This document shows positions 33,753 through 43,320 of a stretch of 64,000 nucleotides of DNA, in pieces. The notes beneath the pieces are model-generated. The model made no database searches, was not told where the DNA came from, and was given only the letters and a program-made list of their open reading frames with translations. Each line of letters starts with the position of its first letter. Position 1 is the stretch's first letter. A program made the position numbers and the translations under genes. The DNA is from Zasmidium citrigriseum (taxonomy: Eukaryota > Ascomycota > Dothideomycetes > Mycosphaerellales > Mycosphaerellaceae): NCBI GenBank assembly GCA_002786025.1, contig NHNW01000070.1, forward strand, positions 118,080 through 182,079, read 5' to 3'.

Positions 33753-34445
33753 TCACACGATCTTTGAACACAGTTCCACGAGAATCGGACCGATCTTCTT
33801 GAGCATGTTCACATCCCAGACCCCATCCTGAAATGTCTGAAGAAGGCGGATCGGAACATCCTCGACAGGTTCGTCCACCCCATGAACGGATGTTGGGCGA
33901 CCCTCCTTGAAACGCTCAGCATGTAGGCGAATCTCAAAGAATACCACATCTTCTTTCAGCTCGATCTTTCCTTTCCGACCCAGCTTTCGGTCGATGGCGA
34001 CCCCATATCCAGCGTGCTGAGGCCAGGTGTCGCAGGTGTCGGACCACGGTGAGTGGTAAACAACCTCCACGTGCTGTATAGCTTGGAAGAAGCGGTCAGG
34101 TAGCGAGAGCCATCTGATGCCCGGCACTTCATAGACAGAGGGCTGGCCATCCGTGGGGTCACTGTCTTCTTGATATTCTGCCTCGATAGTAAACTCGTTG
34201 ACGCGAAAGAAGGACTCTGTCGCCTCGATCTTCATCTGCCTGTTGGTCGAGGCGAGGGAGAGAAATGACTTGAGAGTAGGCGTGCAGTCGCTCCTAGTAC
34301 CGGCACCGCAGAGGTAACAGGTGCTGCCCCCGTTGCCTGTCTCAATGTGGAATTCGCCCTCGGCAGAGAGGGCGTAGTCGAAGATCCTGTCGCGCAACTC
34401 GCGCGGGAGCTTCTCGAGGAGCAGGCAACACGAGGCAGAAGCCAT
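33753..34445 (-). CDS. 2EXR/F-box-like protein
   Basis: 230 residues from the ATG at 34445. Motifs are LLLEKLPRELRDRIFDYAL (8-26) and ASTNRQMKIEATESFFRVNE (65-84), then IQHVEVVYHSPW and a C-terminal WDVNMLKKIGPILVEL that matches the tail of the neighbouring genes. A pair of cysteines in CYLCGAG is not conserved in the others. Single exon. Same strand and spacing as its neighbours, so it belongs to the tandem sub-group D array. Confidence 0.8.
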   Translation of the reverse strand: MASASCCLLLEKLPRELRDRIFDYALSAEGEFHIETGNGGSTCYLCGAGTRSDCTPTLKSFLSLASTNRQMKIEATESFFRVNEFTIEAEYQEDSDPTDGQPSVYEVPGIRWLSLPDRFFQAIQHVEVVYHSPWSDTCDTWPQHAGYGVAIDRKLGRKGKIELKEDVVFFEIRLHAERFKEGRPTSVHGVDEPVEDVPIRLLQTFQDGVWDVNMLKKIGPILVELCSKIV

Positions 34446-35116
34446 GTCGAGGAACTTGTTCTTTGTCTCTGCGCCGGAATTAGCACTGTGACCAGGAGGT
34501 TGGCGCGGATGCCACGAGTACCTTGCAGCTCAGATATTAGAAGCTTGCACGCGAGTGTCTTGATACCGTGTAGACCGCTTGTTACCGTGCTCAGATTGCG
34601 ATGTTGGTCTTGAGGTGGCGATGCAAAGTTGGGAGTTGCAGCTGTCACAGAGAATTCGGGACTGCTTCGGCGTCGCACGTGCGCGCTGGTCGGCTTTTTC
34701 GCTGCCCGTGCGCGTTTGGGAGGCCTGCTGTCGAAGTATCCTTACTTTCGATAATCATGGTATGGTGTTTGAGAGCTGGAACTTGAGAGAGTACACCGGT
34801 GCCATTGAATTGAAAGCTTGATTCTGGTCGAATGCTCCATCAGCTCGTAATTTGCTACGTTTCAATTTGGTTCTCAAACTGGTATACTCGGGGCACCGTT
34901 GCACTCAATGGGTCGAGAGCCAAAGGGATTCGAGACTCACAATACTTTCATGCAACACTCATTAATCGGCGTCCACGGTACATAATCTGCTATGACCTAT
35001 GCACAGCGACTTCTTCCAGGCCAGGGCGACGATGATGGTCTAGGCAAAGACTCCAGTCAGAAGCAATGGACCACTGACTTCCGTCTGTACAGCAGCCACT
35101 CATGTACGGCACGGTC
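34446..35116. other. intergenic
   Basis: About 670 bases, no gene seen; short plus-strand frames carry no motif. Confidence 0.4.
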
Positions 35117-35794
35117 TCAGAATCTCCTGATGGTCTCCCGCAATGCCTGTATCGTCCACTGAATCGCACGCACATTCCATTCGCCCTCTTCGGCCACCCT
35201 GAATGCAGGCTCCAGCACGGTGTCCATCGCCCCCTGCTCCTCCCGAGTTCCCGCTTCAGCGCCTAACTCGCCCTTCTCGCCGTTCATCAACACTTTGTAG
35301 GCCTCGACTCTGGCACGTGGTGCGGCCTTCTCGGCCTCCTTCTCGTCAACAACCTCGATCTTCAAGCAAATTCTGGGTCCAGGCTCTCCAATGAAGAGGT
35401 GGGGAGCGATCGGCGTCTTGACAGTAAGTATGACATGGCGCATGTTGGCGATGATGGAGGAAGGCATTTGCAGCCATTGAGCCGGTTTCGAAGCTCTGTG
35501 GATGTAGAGGATCATGCCGAAGGGTATCTCGTCATCGAGTTGGACGAAGAACTTGTTGACTCGGAAGAAAGAGTCAAGAGCTTCGGCTCGGACTTGCTTG
35601 CTCGTCAACTGCAGTCGATGGAGAGTCTCCAAAGCCAACATCGTGCCGCATTGGGAGAGGTGGAATGAGGATGCAGTGCCGTAGGTCGTGATGTGTAGGT
35701 CGGCCGGTTCGATGAGGGAGAGGTCGAAGATCTTGTCGCGCAATTCGCGTGGCAGCTTTTGGAGGAGCGGGCAGTCGGTGGCGGGTGAAGTCAT
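35117..35794 (-). CDS. 2EXR/F-box-like protein
   Basis: 225 residues from the ATG at 35794. CPLLQKLPRELRDKIFDLSL (8-27) and LTSKQVRAEALDSFFRVNKF (63-82) are the family blocks, followed by MRHVILTVKTPIAPH, an acidic Lys/Glu-rich helix (VDEKEAEKAAPRARVEAY) and WNVRAIQWTIQAL at the end. Upstream, an acceptor-like CTTACTCAG suggests a possible 5'-UTR intron. Single coding exon. Confidence 0.8.
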   Translation of the reverse strand: MTSPATDCPLLQKLPRELRDKIFDLSLIEPADLHITTYGTASSFHLSQCGTMLALETLHRLQLTSKQVRAEALDSFFRVNKFFVQLDDEIPFGMILYIHRASKPAQWLQMPSSIIANMRHVILTVKTPIAPHLFIGEPGPRICLKIEVVDEKEAEKAAPRARVEAYKVLMNGEKGELGAEAGTREEQGAMDTVLEPAFRVAEEGEWNVRAIQWTIQALRETIRRF

Positions 35795-36232
35795 GTTGAT
35801 TTTGATCGTGTCTGAGTAAGCGAATCAGTATCTCGATGGGGTGGCTGACGGCAGAACGGATTACCTTGCAGCGGGCTGTCGAGTCTCCTCGAACACTGTC
35901 TCCGGCTATGGTGATGAAGTCGCTGTTAAGGGAAGAAGAAGTCGAAGCAGCAGCGGGGATTGGAAACGCGCTGGAGGTCACGCTAGCTGGCTAGCTCCTG
36001 AGATGAGGGTCTGTGCGCTTGGCTCTGGGAGAGTTGTGGAAGAAACACAAATGCAGAGGGAGTCGATGAAAGGAGAAGCAGCTATACTAGGCGGCGACGA
36101 TTGCATTCTCAAGTAGCAATGATGCTGTGATGCATGGGCACAGTAACACCCAACTTCGTCCATCTGATCGTATTGAAAGCCATTCCCAGTGCCAACTCGC
36201 TCGACTACGCCTCCGAAAGAAGCAAGAATCTC
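35795..36232. other. intergenic
   Basis: Leader of the gene at 35794 and 3' region of the next; nothing else seen. Confidence 0.4.
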
Positions 36233-36904
36233 TCAGCATTTGAATTCCTGACGGAGATCCACCAATCCCTGCACAATCAACGGCAACACAGCAGCATTCC
36301 AGCCTCCCTTCTCCAGCAGCTCCAGCAAATAGCCAGGTACCTTCTCCTGCTTCTTCTCGTCCAGCTGGTAGTCCAAATCCGTCGTATTTAAGCCGTAGGA
36401 CTTGGAAGATGCACCAGCCCAGTAGCGCAAGAAGAATTCGACCTGCTTCGCTCCTTTCTCGCGCTTGATCTTGATACCGCATCCGCGAGGCTTCCTGATT
36501 ATGTCGTAAATGTTGGGATAGCGAGTTGGCGGCGAAGGCCAGTCAACCACCATCTTGACGTGGCAGATCTGCTTGACGAGACGGCGGGGAAAGGGCTTCA
36601 GCGTCGGAAGGCCATGATACCGTGGCCATGGGACGTGCTGCTCGATGGAGATGAAGAAGTCATTGGCCTTGAAGAACCGCTCCATGACTTCGGCGTTGAT
36701 GTTCTTGCTGGTGCAGAGAAGGTTGATGAAGGTTCTGAGCGCCTCGTCTCGAGCATGGTTGGCGACGCAAAGTGTACCGCCGTTGTCGGTGGAGATGAGG
36801 CGGAAGGGAGTCGTCATGGTGATGGCGAAGTCGTAGATCTCATCGCGGAGCTCGCGTGGGAATTTCTCGAGGCGGTTCGTAGTGCTGGAAGTGGTTGATG
36901 CCAT
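36233..36904 (-). CDS. 2EXR/F-box-like protein
   Basis: 223 residues from the first ATG at 36904; the frame is open a few codons further only from a TTG. EKFPRELRDEIYDFAITM (13-30) has Phe instead of Leu at the start of the motif. The second block is LLCTSKNINAEVMERFFKAN (62-81), nearer to sub-group A (LLCTSKQINHEM) than to its neighbours. Then come ICHVKMVVDW, GCGIKIKREKGAKQVEFFL and a tail WNAAVLPLIVQGLVDL. Single exon. Confidence 0.8.
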   Translation of the reverse strand: MASTTSSTTNRLEKFPRELRDEIYDFAITMTTPFRLISTDNGGTLCVANHARDEALRTFINLLCTSKNINAEVMERFFKANDFFISIEQHVPWPRYHGLPTLKPFPRRLVKQICHVKMVVDWPSPPTRYPNIYDIIRKPRGCGIKIKREKGAKQVEFFLRYWAGASSKSYGLNTTDLDYQLDEKKQEKVPGYLLELLEKGGWNAAVLPLIVQGLVDLRQEFKC

Positions 36905-37494
36905 GTTCGCAGTCAAGGGATCAGTGTCTCGAGGGCGCGAATAGCTCAGGGACGAAGATGCGGGTGTCTGGATGCGTAGTCGAAATAGAAGCGGTGGAGA
37001 TGGAGATGTGACAAGCCAGGAAGCCGCGACCAGCGAGCGGCGACCAATTAGGCAGCAGCGGTCTCACCACGAGTGAATTTGCGAAAGCGTCGCCGGAGCA
37101 GCCAGGCTATACCAATAAGAAATAAGGCAGACGTCTGATCAGCAGCGAGAAATGATTCGGCCGTGGTGATCATATTCTGGGCATATTGCACGTTCGAGAC
37201 GAGGTATTGGAGCGATATGAAAGCTGAACCAAAATTTGAACAGTTGTATCTTTACAGATACTTGGACTTGAAGTCCAATGGTCCCAAGAGCGCGACTCAG
37301 AGATCTAGCTACCACACTACTATCCTGCGTTGATAGAGACTGCCAACCGCAGCCGCAAACAAGGAACTCCTTTCCACCGCCGGCCCATCTCCTTAGATAT
37401 CAGTATGCAGTACTCAAGAAGGCCTGCAAATTTGTGAGTACCAAATATATCATCGCTTTGATGCTCACACTTACGCCTCGTCGTACCTCACGAC
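36905..37494. other. intergenic
   Basis: About 590 bases, no gene seen. Confidence 0.4.
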
Positions 37495-38337
37495 TCAATA
37501 ATCCAAGATCCCGCCCACACGGAACCGCGGCCAATCCATCTCATACACGTCTCCCTGCTCCATTGGCATACCAATCCGATTAGCGATACGCAAGATCTCT
37601 GCCATGGTGGTACCGCTCCATCGCCGCATGTTGAGAAGGTGCATGATCGTCTTGACCGCATCCTGCTCGAACTCCTTAACGAGCTGCTTGTCCGTCTCGT
37701 CAAAGTCCTTCTCGCCCAGATCACCATTGCTCCACTGCCAACAGCCTTTGAGCTCAACGTTCTTCCCGAGCGTCACCAACCCACCCGTATTGGCTCCACG
37801 CTTGATCATGACTTCGCATGTGGCGTATGGCTTGTGCTCTCCGTCTTGGTACTTGCTGACAAGTCGATGAGTGCGGATTGTGATGTTCCGCATGAGTTCC
37901 AAAAGCCATGGCTGCATTGGTCTGAGCTCGTACCGGCCGCTGGGGGTTCGGCGGCAGACGTGATTTGTGGCGGAGGAGTGCTGAGGTCCCGGAGGAGGGA
38001 GCGTGATTACGGTGAAGTCGTTTTGCCGTCCGAAGACGGCCGTAGCTTCCACGCGAACCTGACGGCAAGTTGCGCGGAGTGTTTGGATGGCCTTCAGTGG
38101 GTTCAGCCAGCGCCGGCCGCTCCTTCCATGCCTTCGGGTGACTGCAAGGTTGGTGCGATCGTAGACGGCGACTCGCCAGGTTCGGCCAGGGGGCAAGGCG
38201 TATCCCCAGATCATGTCGCGGACCTCGGCGGGCAGGTCATCGAGCAGTGGACATGAGGTGTTGTTTATGGGAGGAGAGTCGGTCGCGGCTCCTCCAAGAT
38301 CGGGGACGTTGGAGTCGTCGTCGGTCATGGCGGGCAT
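37495..38337 (-). CDS. 2EXR/F-box-like protein, probable 5'-UTR intron
   Basis: 280 residues from the ATG at 38337 (MPAMTDDD; the second ATG at 38328 is the alternative). CPLLDDLPAEVRDMIWGYAL (29-48) and LRATCRQVRVEATAVFGRQN (87-106) mark the family, followed by MRNITIRTHRLVSKY and CEVMIKRGANTGGLV. A 54-nt intron with donor GTGAGT (38414), branch CACTGAC and acceptor TTTCAG (38361) lies just before the start. The exon above it has no ATG in frame, so it is read as 5'-UTR. Closest relative is the gene at 39185. Confidence 0.75.
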   Translation of the reverse strand: MPAMTDDDSNVPDLGGAATDSPPINNTSCPLLDDLPAEVRDMIWGYALPPGRTWRVAVYDRTNLAVTRRHGRSGRRWLNPLKAIQTLRATCRQVRVEATAVFGRQNDFTVITLPPPGPQHSSATNHVCRRTPSGRYELRPMQPWLLELMRNITIRTHRLVSKYQDGEHKPYATCEVMIKRGANTGGLVTLGKNVELKGCWQWSNGDLGEKDFDETDKQLVKEFEQDAVKTIMHLLNMRRWSGTTMAEILRIANRIGMPMEQGDVYEMDWPRFRVGGILDY

Positions 38338-39184
38338 GTGGAGACTCCGAGTGCTGTTGCCTGAAAGCACAGCCGTCAGTGTAATTGAAGAGTCTGAAAC
38401 ACGTGAATACTCACAAGATGCGGAAGGAGCGATGGTGATGACCTGGTTCCGAAGCTTCAGTGCGAGGCAGAGAGGGAGGCAGGAGATGAAGTCAAGAAGT
38501 GGAGCAGTGCGGGATGACTCCCGTTAGCCAAAGTTAAACCCAACCTATCAAATCACGCCAGCGAGCACCGCTGAAGCCCACCGAGTCCCAAACGCCATTC
38601 CCGACTGATCATGTCGTTTTCGCAATATGCAACTCGTTCTCGAAACACCTATCAAAGCGTTGACTTCTCGAAGGGGCTCTACGATAACACGTGGGCGCAC
38701 CTAAAGGCATGAATGGGAATGGGGGAAGTAATAGGTCACGTACCAGTCGCTCCAGAGCAGTCGCTGGGTGGGGTTCAGCAGAGGCTGCGAGATCTAATAG
38801 TTCGTAGACTACTGGGACCAACGAGGGATGCGAAACGAGCAGCTATGTAATGACTCCCCGTTTTGCCTTCCTCCCTTTTGTATACGAGATATCTACGCAG
38901 AGTAGACCAGATCACTCGCTCGAATTCTTGCTTTCTGTTCTGGATCTTATGTCCTCGGCCGTTTGAGCGAGCGTCTGGAACTGGAGGCTGGGGGAAACGC
39001 CGTTAATTTTGTGCAGACGCCAGACTGCGCTACTTCTACGGACCTCATTGTCATCCCTTCCATGGTGTGGGATCCCGTGGACTGTCCGTCATCTCGCCCG
39101 TGTTACACGGCGAAGTCAATCTGTCGCCTGTTCTGGTCCTGCGCTGCAGCCTTCGACGGTCTTTTTGACGCTTTTGTTGTCATC
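38338..39184. other. intergenic
   Basis: About 850 bases: leader exon and 5'-UTR intron of the gene at 38337, then unmarked sequence. A plus-strand frame at 38963-39436 is mainly antisense of the next gene. Confidence 0.4.
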
Positions 39185-40165
39185 TCATTCCAAAGCACAC
39201 TCGTCCGGCAGCAGCATGCGGGCGGCAGAGCGGTACCACCGAGTGAGTGCCTTGCGGCCCAGGACGTTGTATGTCTCTGGGTAGGTACTATAGCGGTTTC
39301 GAGAACAGTCCTTCAGTGCTTCGCGAATCGGCAACTCGCTAGTGTGTGGCCAGGGCGATTGACACAGATCGTCCATGGGAATACCCATGCCCTGCGCAAG
39401 GCCGATGATCTCGTGAAGAGTCCGCAAACCCCATGATCTTGTCTTCAGCAATTGAGTGATTGCGTCCGGAGTCGACTCATGAAATTCCTGAATGAGGTTC
39501 GCGTGCTCGGCAGTGAACTCAGTCCTCCAGATATCAGTCTGTCGGTTGTAGTCGAGAGGACTCTCTCGGAGCCTGACTGGCAGAAGAAAGTCAACCGCTG
39601 GAGTTTGGTCGTTCTCCAGCTTCAGCGTGCAGACTGCCCGTAGCATCTCACCGTTGACTTTGTATGATGCCATTATTCGTTCGGTCGTCAGGGTGATATG
39701 TTGCATGCTCTCTACAACGTGGACCGGGAAAGGCAGGGCATCGTGAGATCCACAGATGCCGGGCCGAATGACGCGCTTCACGACCGATCCGTGCTCATAT
39801 GGGGTTTGGACGAGAGAGTCTTTGGCGAGAATCTCGAAGAGATTGTCGCCGCCGAAGGCGCTGGTGGCTTCCTTTCGAACTTGATGACATGTCTCACTCA
39901 GACACATCAGTGCCTGCCATGCTTCCTCGCATCTCATGCCACCGTAGATCCGTCCACAGCGGGATCCCGAGACTGTCAGGACACGGAAGGTGTTCCCTGA
40001 CTGTACCAAATAGCTCCAGATCTGATCGCGGATCTCTCGAGGCAGCTTCTCGAGGAGCGGGCAGGGCGGCGGCTTTGTCTGTCTGGCTTTACCGCGGCGG
40101 CGGCCTTTGTTGTCGTGGAAGAAGACCATGGTCCAGGACTCGTGTCGGCCTCGAAGAACTGTCAT
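39185..40165 (-). CDS. 2EXR/F-box-like protein
   Basis: 326 residues from the ATG at 40165. A basic lead (GRRRGKARQTK) precedes CPLLEKLPREIRDQIWSYLV (35-54); LSETCHQVRKEATSAFGGDN (89-108) is the second block, followed by VESMQHITLTTERIMASYKV and CTLKLEND. The frame is open upstream to 40447, but a possible 5'-UTR intron (GTACGT ... TAATAG, about 49 nt) ends just before the ATG, so the long upstream part is not counted. Compared with its neighbours it has a longer C-terminal tail rich in Arg/Tyr. It is the last gene of the cluster. Confidence 0.75.
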   Translation of the reverse strand: MTVLRGRHESWTMVFFHDNKGRRRGKARQTKPPPCPLLEKLPREIRDQIWSYLVQSGNTFRVLTVSGSRCGRIYGGMRCEEAWQALMCLSETCHQVRKEATSAFGGDNLFEILAKDSLVQTPYEHGSVVKRVIRPGICGSHDALPFPVHVVESMQHITLTTERIMASYKVNGEMLRAVCTLKLENDQTPAVDFLLPVRLRESPLDYNRQTDIWRTEFTAEHANLIQEFHESTPDAITQLLKTRSWGLRTLHEIIGLAQGMGIPMDDLCQSPWPHTSELPIREALKDCSRNRYSTYPETYNVLGRKALTRWYRSAARMLLPDECALE

Positions 40166-40504
40166 GACTATTAGAGAAGTAGTGGCAGGGCTAGAGAAGA
40201 AGGCAGACGTACTAAGGAGTACCAAGGAGTATGGACGGTATGCGAGCAGCGGTACCGCAGTCGGTGCGTTGTCTCGAGAACCGCAACGGCATTCAGGGAT
40301 GCGCGCTGGATGAAGGGCGGTCGTTGAGGGTCGTCCCGCAATGGAGAAAGCGAGGGTAGAACGTGTCTTAGTGTGGCGGTCGCGATGGAAGAGCACGAAG
40401 TAGCAGCTTCGGGAATGGCGGTCGGTGAATGACCGCGCGCCGGCCACGCGCGTGAAGACCCGGCTCTTGTGCCCGCGAAGCCTTTTGAGCGTGCAGGTGC
40501 TGTC

Positions 40505-40960
40505 TCAAACTATCGGCGGCCGTGCAGCTCTGAGGAGTGATGCTTCGCTCGCTGGTCGTGTCGGAATCATTCCATGTCGAAAGTGCTGGGCGGACTGAGG
40601 AGTATCACGAGCGTGGATAACATTGGCAGAGGCCTCATGATCGATGTCGTATTGCTTGATGACATCGCCATACGCCTTGACAGTCTTTTCCGGAGCCTTA
40701 CCATTCACAATGATCGTGGCCCACTTACCCTAGTCTTGCTCCAACATCTCGCCTATGCGGTCGACGAGCTTGACACCATTGTCTTCGGCCTCGTTGTGCG
40801 AAGCTGTGATCACGACGCCGATGGTCTGGCCATTGAGTTTGTGGGAGCGGAGGTCAGCTAGTAGGCCAATGCCGAACATGACACGGTGGACGAATGGGCG
40901 ACCCGTCCTGCAAATGTTGAGAGCTTGATGATTGCCGTCGCGTGCTCCTGGTCCATCCAA
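40505..40960 (-). pseudogene. fragment of phosphoacetylglucosamine mutase (AGM1/PCM1)
   Basis: One minus-strand frame reads [19 protein letters not shown], then [31 protein letters not shown], a TAG stop at 40732-40730, and then GKWATIIVNGK, VKAYGDVIKQYDID and VIHARDT. This is the N-terminal part of N-acetylglucosamine-phosphate mutase, an enzyme of UDP-GlcNAc and hence chitin synthesis. TASHN holds the catalytic serine, but the Pro that normally follows is Glu here. The upstream YGTAGFR region and everything after the ARDTRPS loop are missing or unreadable. With the stop and the truncation it cannot make an enzyme; a working copy must lie elsewhere. The TAG sits where the family has Trp, so a TGG to TAG change is likely. 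Confidence 0.75.
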
Positions 40961-41299
40961 GAGCTGGCCACGGTCGCTGGTCGATATCGCCCGCTCTCTG
41001 GAGACCGTCGAACTTAACCACTGAGCACTTTGTCCGGCATGCTAGGTTCTTGCAAGCTGCCATCCTCCGTTTTTGTACCTTCACCCCATCCAGGTTGGAA
41101 GTTCGTCTGTGATTATGCCAGCGTGTCAGATGCTCAAGGACCACACATCACGTCCAGTCTCGGTGTTCTCCTCCTTCTCCAGGCACTTGCTATGGGTCCA
41201 CTTTCCGTCAATGACTTCCCTAGCTCTTGCCGTGACGAGCTGGCGAGGAAGGTGTATGCCTTTCGGCTGCTCCTTCTCCAGCACCCGCCGCCTGTTGTA
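40961..41299. other. flank of the mutase fragment
   Basis: Short frames only; probably further decayed sequence of the duplicated segment. Confidence 0.3.
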
Positions 41300-41618
41300 T
41301 CAAGCAGAAGGCACGACCCTGTCACATAGCTCCAAGATCCCCTTCTCTTTCCTCGATGCTGATAGAGCCTGTGGGTGACTGAGAGTGTGCCGGTCGATGA
41401 AGGCGGGGACTGAGCCCGCGGCGGCCATCGAGGTCAAACAGTGGACGCTCGCGTGGAGTCCGTGAGACCGGTTGCTGGACACGCGCTTCTGAGAGTTTCG
41501 GAGAGGGAGTAGATCCGGCAAGGAGCCTTGACAGAGGAAGGTCGTCTGAAGGTGTCAGCGTCTTGGGCAGCGGTTGAAAGTGTGAAGACTTGATGCTTAC
41601 CGCCGTGAGAGATGCCAT
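41300..41618 (-). CDS. possible two-exon small protein, unrecognised
   Basis: A good ATG at 41618 begins a six-codon exon (MASLTA). A consensus intron follows (41600-41546, 55 nt, donor GTAAGC, branch GCTGAC, acceptor TTCAG), then 81 codons to a TGA at 41300 with stretches such as FLCQGSLPDLLPLRNSQKR, AAAGSVPAFIDRHTLSHPQ and SRKEKGILELCDRVVPSA. It looks protein-like but is short and may be the preserved start of a longer broken gene. Reading through the intron gives a different frame ending at 41322. Confidence 0.3.
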
Positions 41619-42338
41619 ATTGGCTCCATGACGGGCTCTTCGCCGCCCTATCATCCTCCTAGGTGTCGCCCTGCTGTCTGCTGCTGATGTCCGTGCTGGT
41701 GCTGCCTGTCTTCGTAGAGGTCCTTCTTGATACGTGGTGGACGATGATGAAATGCGTCGGCGTATGGTCTTGACGGCTCATGGACGGAGTTGAGTAACAT
41801 GGCGCTTCCAGGTACGAGGTTGACTTGCCTGCTGCGATGATATCGGCCGCGTGTCTCGCTCGCTGACGGTCCGCCGTGCTCGTAGGTGTCACATTGTTGC
41901 GCGCTGTTGCTGTCGATGCCGATGTGGTCAGCCTTCATGAGAGCCGCTACACGCAAAGGATAGATGAAGAACAAATTGGCCGGCAGGCGGTGGAGCAGAG
42001 TCACGTACGGGCAAGGATTGATGGTCTCCATGGCTGGAAAGGGCGTACCGCCAGCACCGTGGACATCTACAACGGCCTCATGAGCCTCTGGAGGCGAGAC
42101 GATCAATCACGAAGTAGTCTAAGGCTCGTAGAATACTCAGATTTGACACAGTATCTTCACCAACCGCCTGCAGAGGCTTCCACCCTGACCGTCATTCCCA
42201 TCCGGCCATCCAATGCTCCCTCCCACCACCCAGATCTCACTCCCCCGCGCCTTCCCGACGCCCAGACACCCCTCACCGCCGCTCCCTGCTGCCTGAGGCT
42301 CGCCAAAAGCTCGGCTGACCTGCCAGAACGAGCGGGTT
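41619..42338. other. gene-poor stretch
   Basis: A 151-codon minus-strand frame (41651-42106) has no motif. Nothing else recognised. Confidence 0.3.
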
Positions 42339-42582
42339 TGATAACGCTAGCGTGCACAGCCGCCGCTGGAAGACAAAAAGCCGCGTTTCTTCCAGCTTCT
42401 CCAACTTCTTCTTCCTCTCAACAACAGCATCATTGCATGGCTTAACAGCCACCACCACCACCACCACCCACCCTGGGCGCCGCGGCCCCGGGGTTGGGTG
42501 GTTGGTGTTTTTTTTTACTCGGCAATTTTTTTCTTTTCGGTACGTATCATTTGCGTTTCTTCACTCACCTCTCATGGCACAG
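42339..42582 (+). other. module D: promoter block, leader and intron
   Basis: TGATAACGCTAGCG at 42339-42352 followed by CACAGCCGCC matches modules A and C. A C/T-rich leader follows, then an (ACC)n tract, a donor GTACGT at 42540 and CATGGCACAG ending at 42582 (43-nt intron, short but acceptable). No conserved reading frame follows. The upstream flank (GAGGCTCGCCAAAAGCTCGG) resembles the flanks of A and C. Confidence 0.35.
42449..42475 (+). repeat. (ACC)n microsatellite
   Basis: Simple triplet repeat inside the leader of module D. Confidence 0.8.
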
Positions 42583-43320
42583 TGGCAGCGGCGGCGGCGG
42601 CTGTGGGCGTTGAGCGCTCACGGTCGACGTCTGGCATTCATTGGCATCGAGCGGCTGGCACCCGCGTCGACACTTCCTGGATTTCACACTCACTGGTTGG
42701 ATCTCGCTGCGATCCATTCGTGGCCAAAGGTGAGTATTTTGATTTTGATTGACATTGACCGTGCCGTTTGGCGAGGTGAGCGGCTGCCTCAGAGGCCGTG
42801 GCTGACATGACAGGCCATCAGTCTCTCGCTCCGGCGAGGTCCTGGAGGCTTTCATCCTTCTTTCACAGCTTCCTGATCTTCCATAGCATTAGATAGCTTC
42901 TGTATGAATGTATTTGATCTCATCATCGTCGTCGTGCCTCTCAGTCTCTACTTCTTTGCCTGCTGTGGTCATTCAACGTAGTGTGTTGGTGTTGTGAGCC
43001 TTCGAAGCTGTGAGACCCTCGCTGGTGTGGCAGGCCTTGCAGGCCGTTGAGGAGCCCTCACGCTCTCAGCGGCCGCGACGATGATATTGAATCCTTCTTG
43101 AACAGCCTGCTTGCCATCTTCATGACCTTGATCTCTTACTGAGCAGCCTGCAGTCATGGAGGTGGAGCAGTCGTGGCGCTGTTGTGAGTTCTCGCGGTCA
43201 GCCAAGTTCTGCAGCTGAAGCCGAGCCCAACTCCGCAATGAACACCACAAAACCGCCATCAACAACCGCAACAACATCGAAATCACTTCCCCCACACGCT
43301 CGTTATCGCCGCTGACCATC
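42583..43320. other. gene-poor stretch
   Basis: Nothing recognised; the last 100 bases may be a very eroded unit of the following array. Confidence 0.3.
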
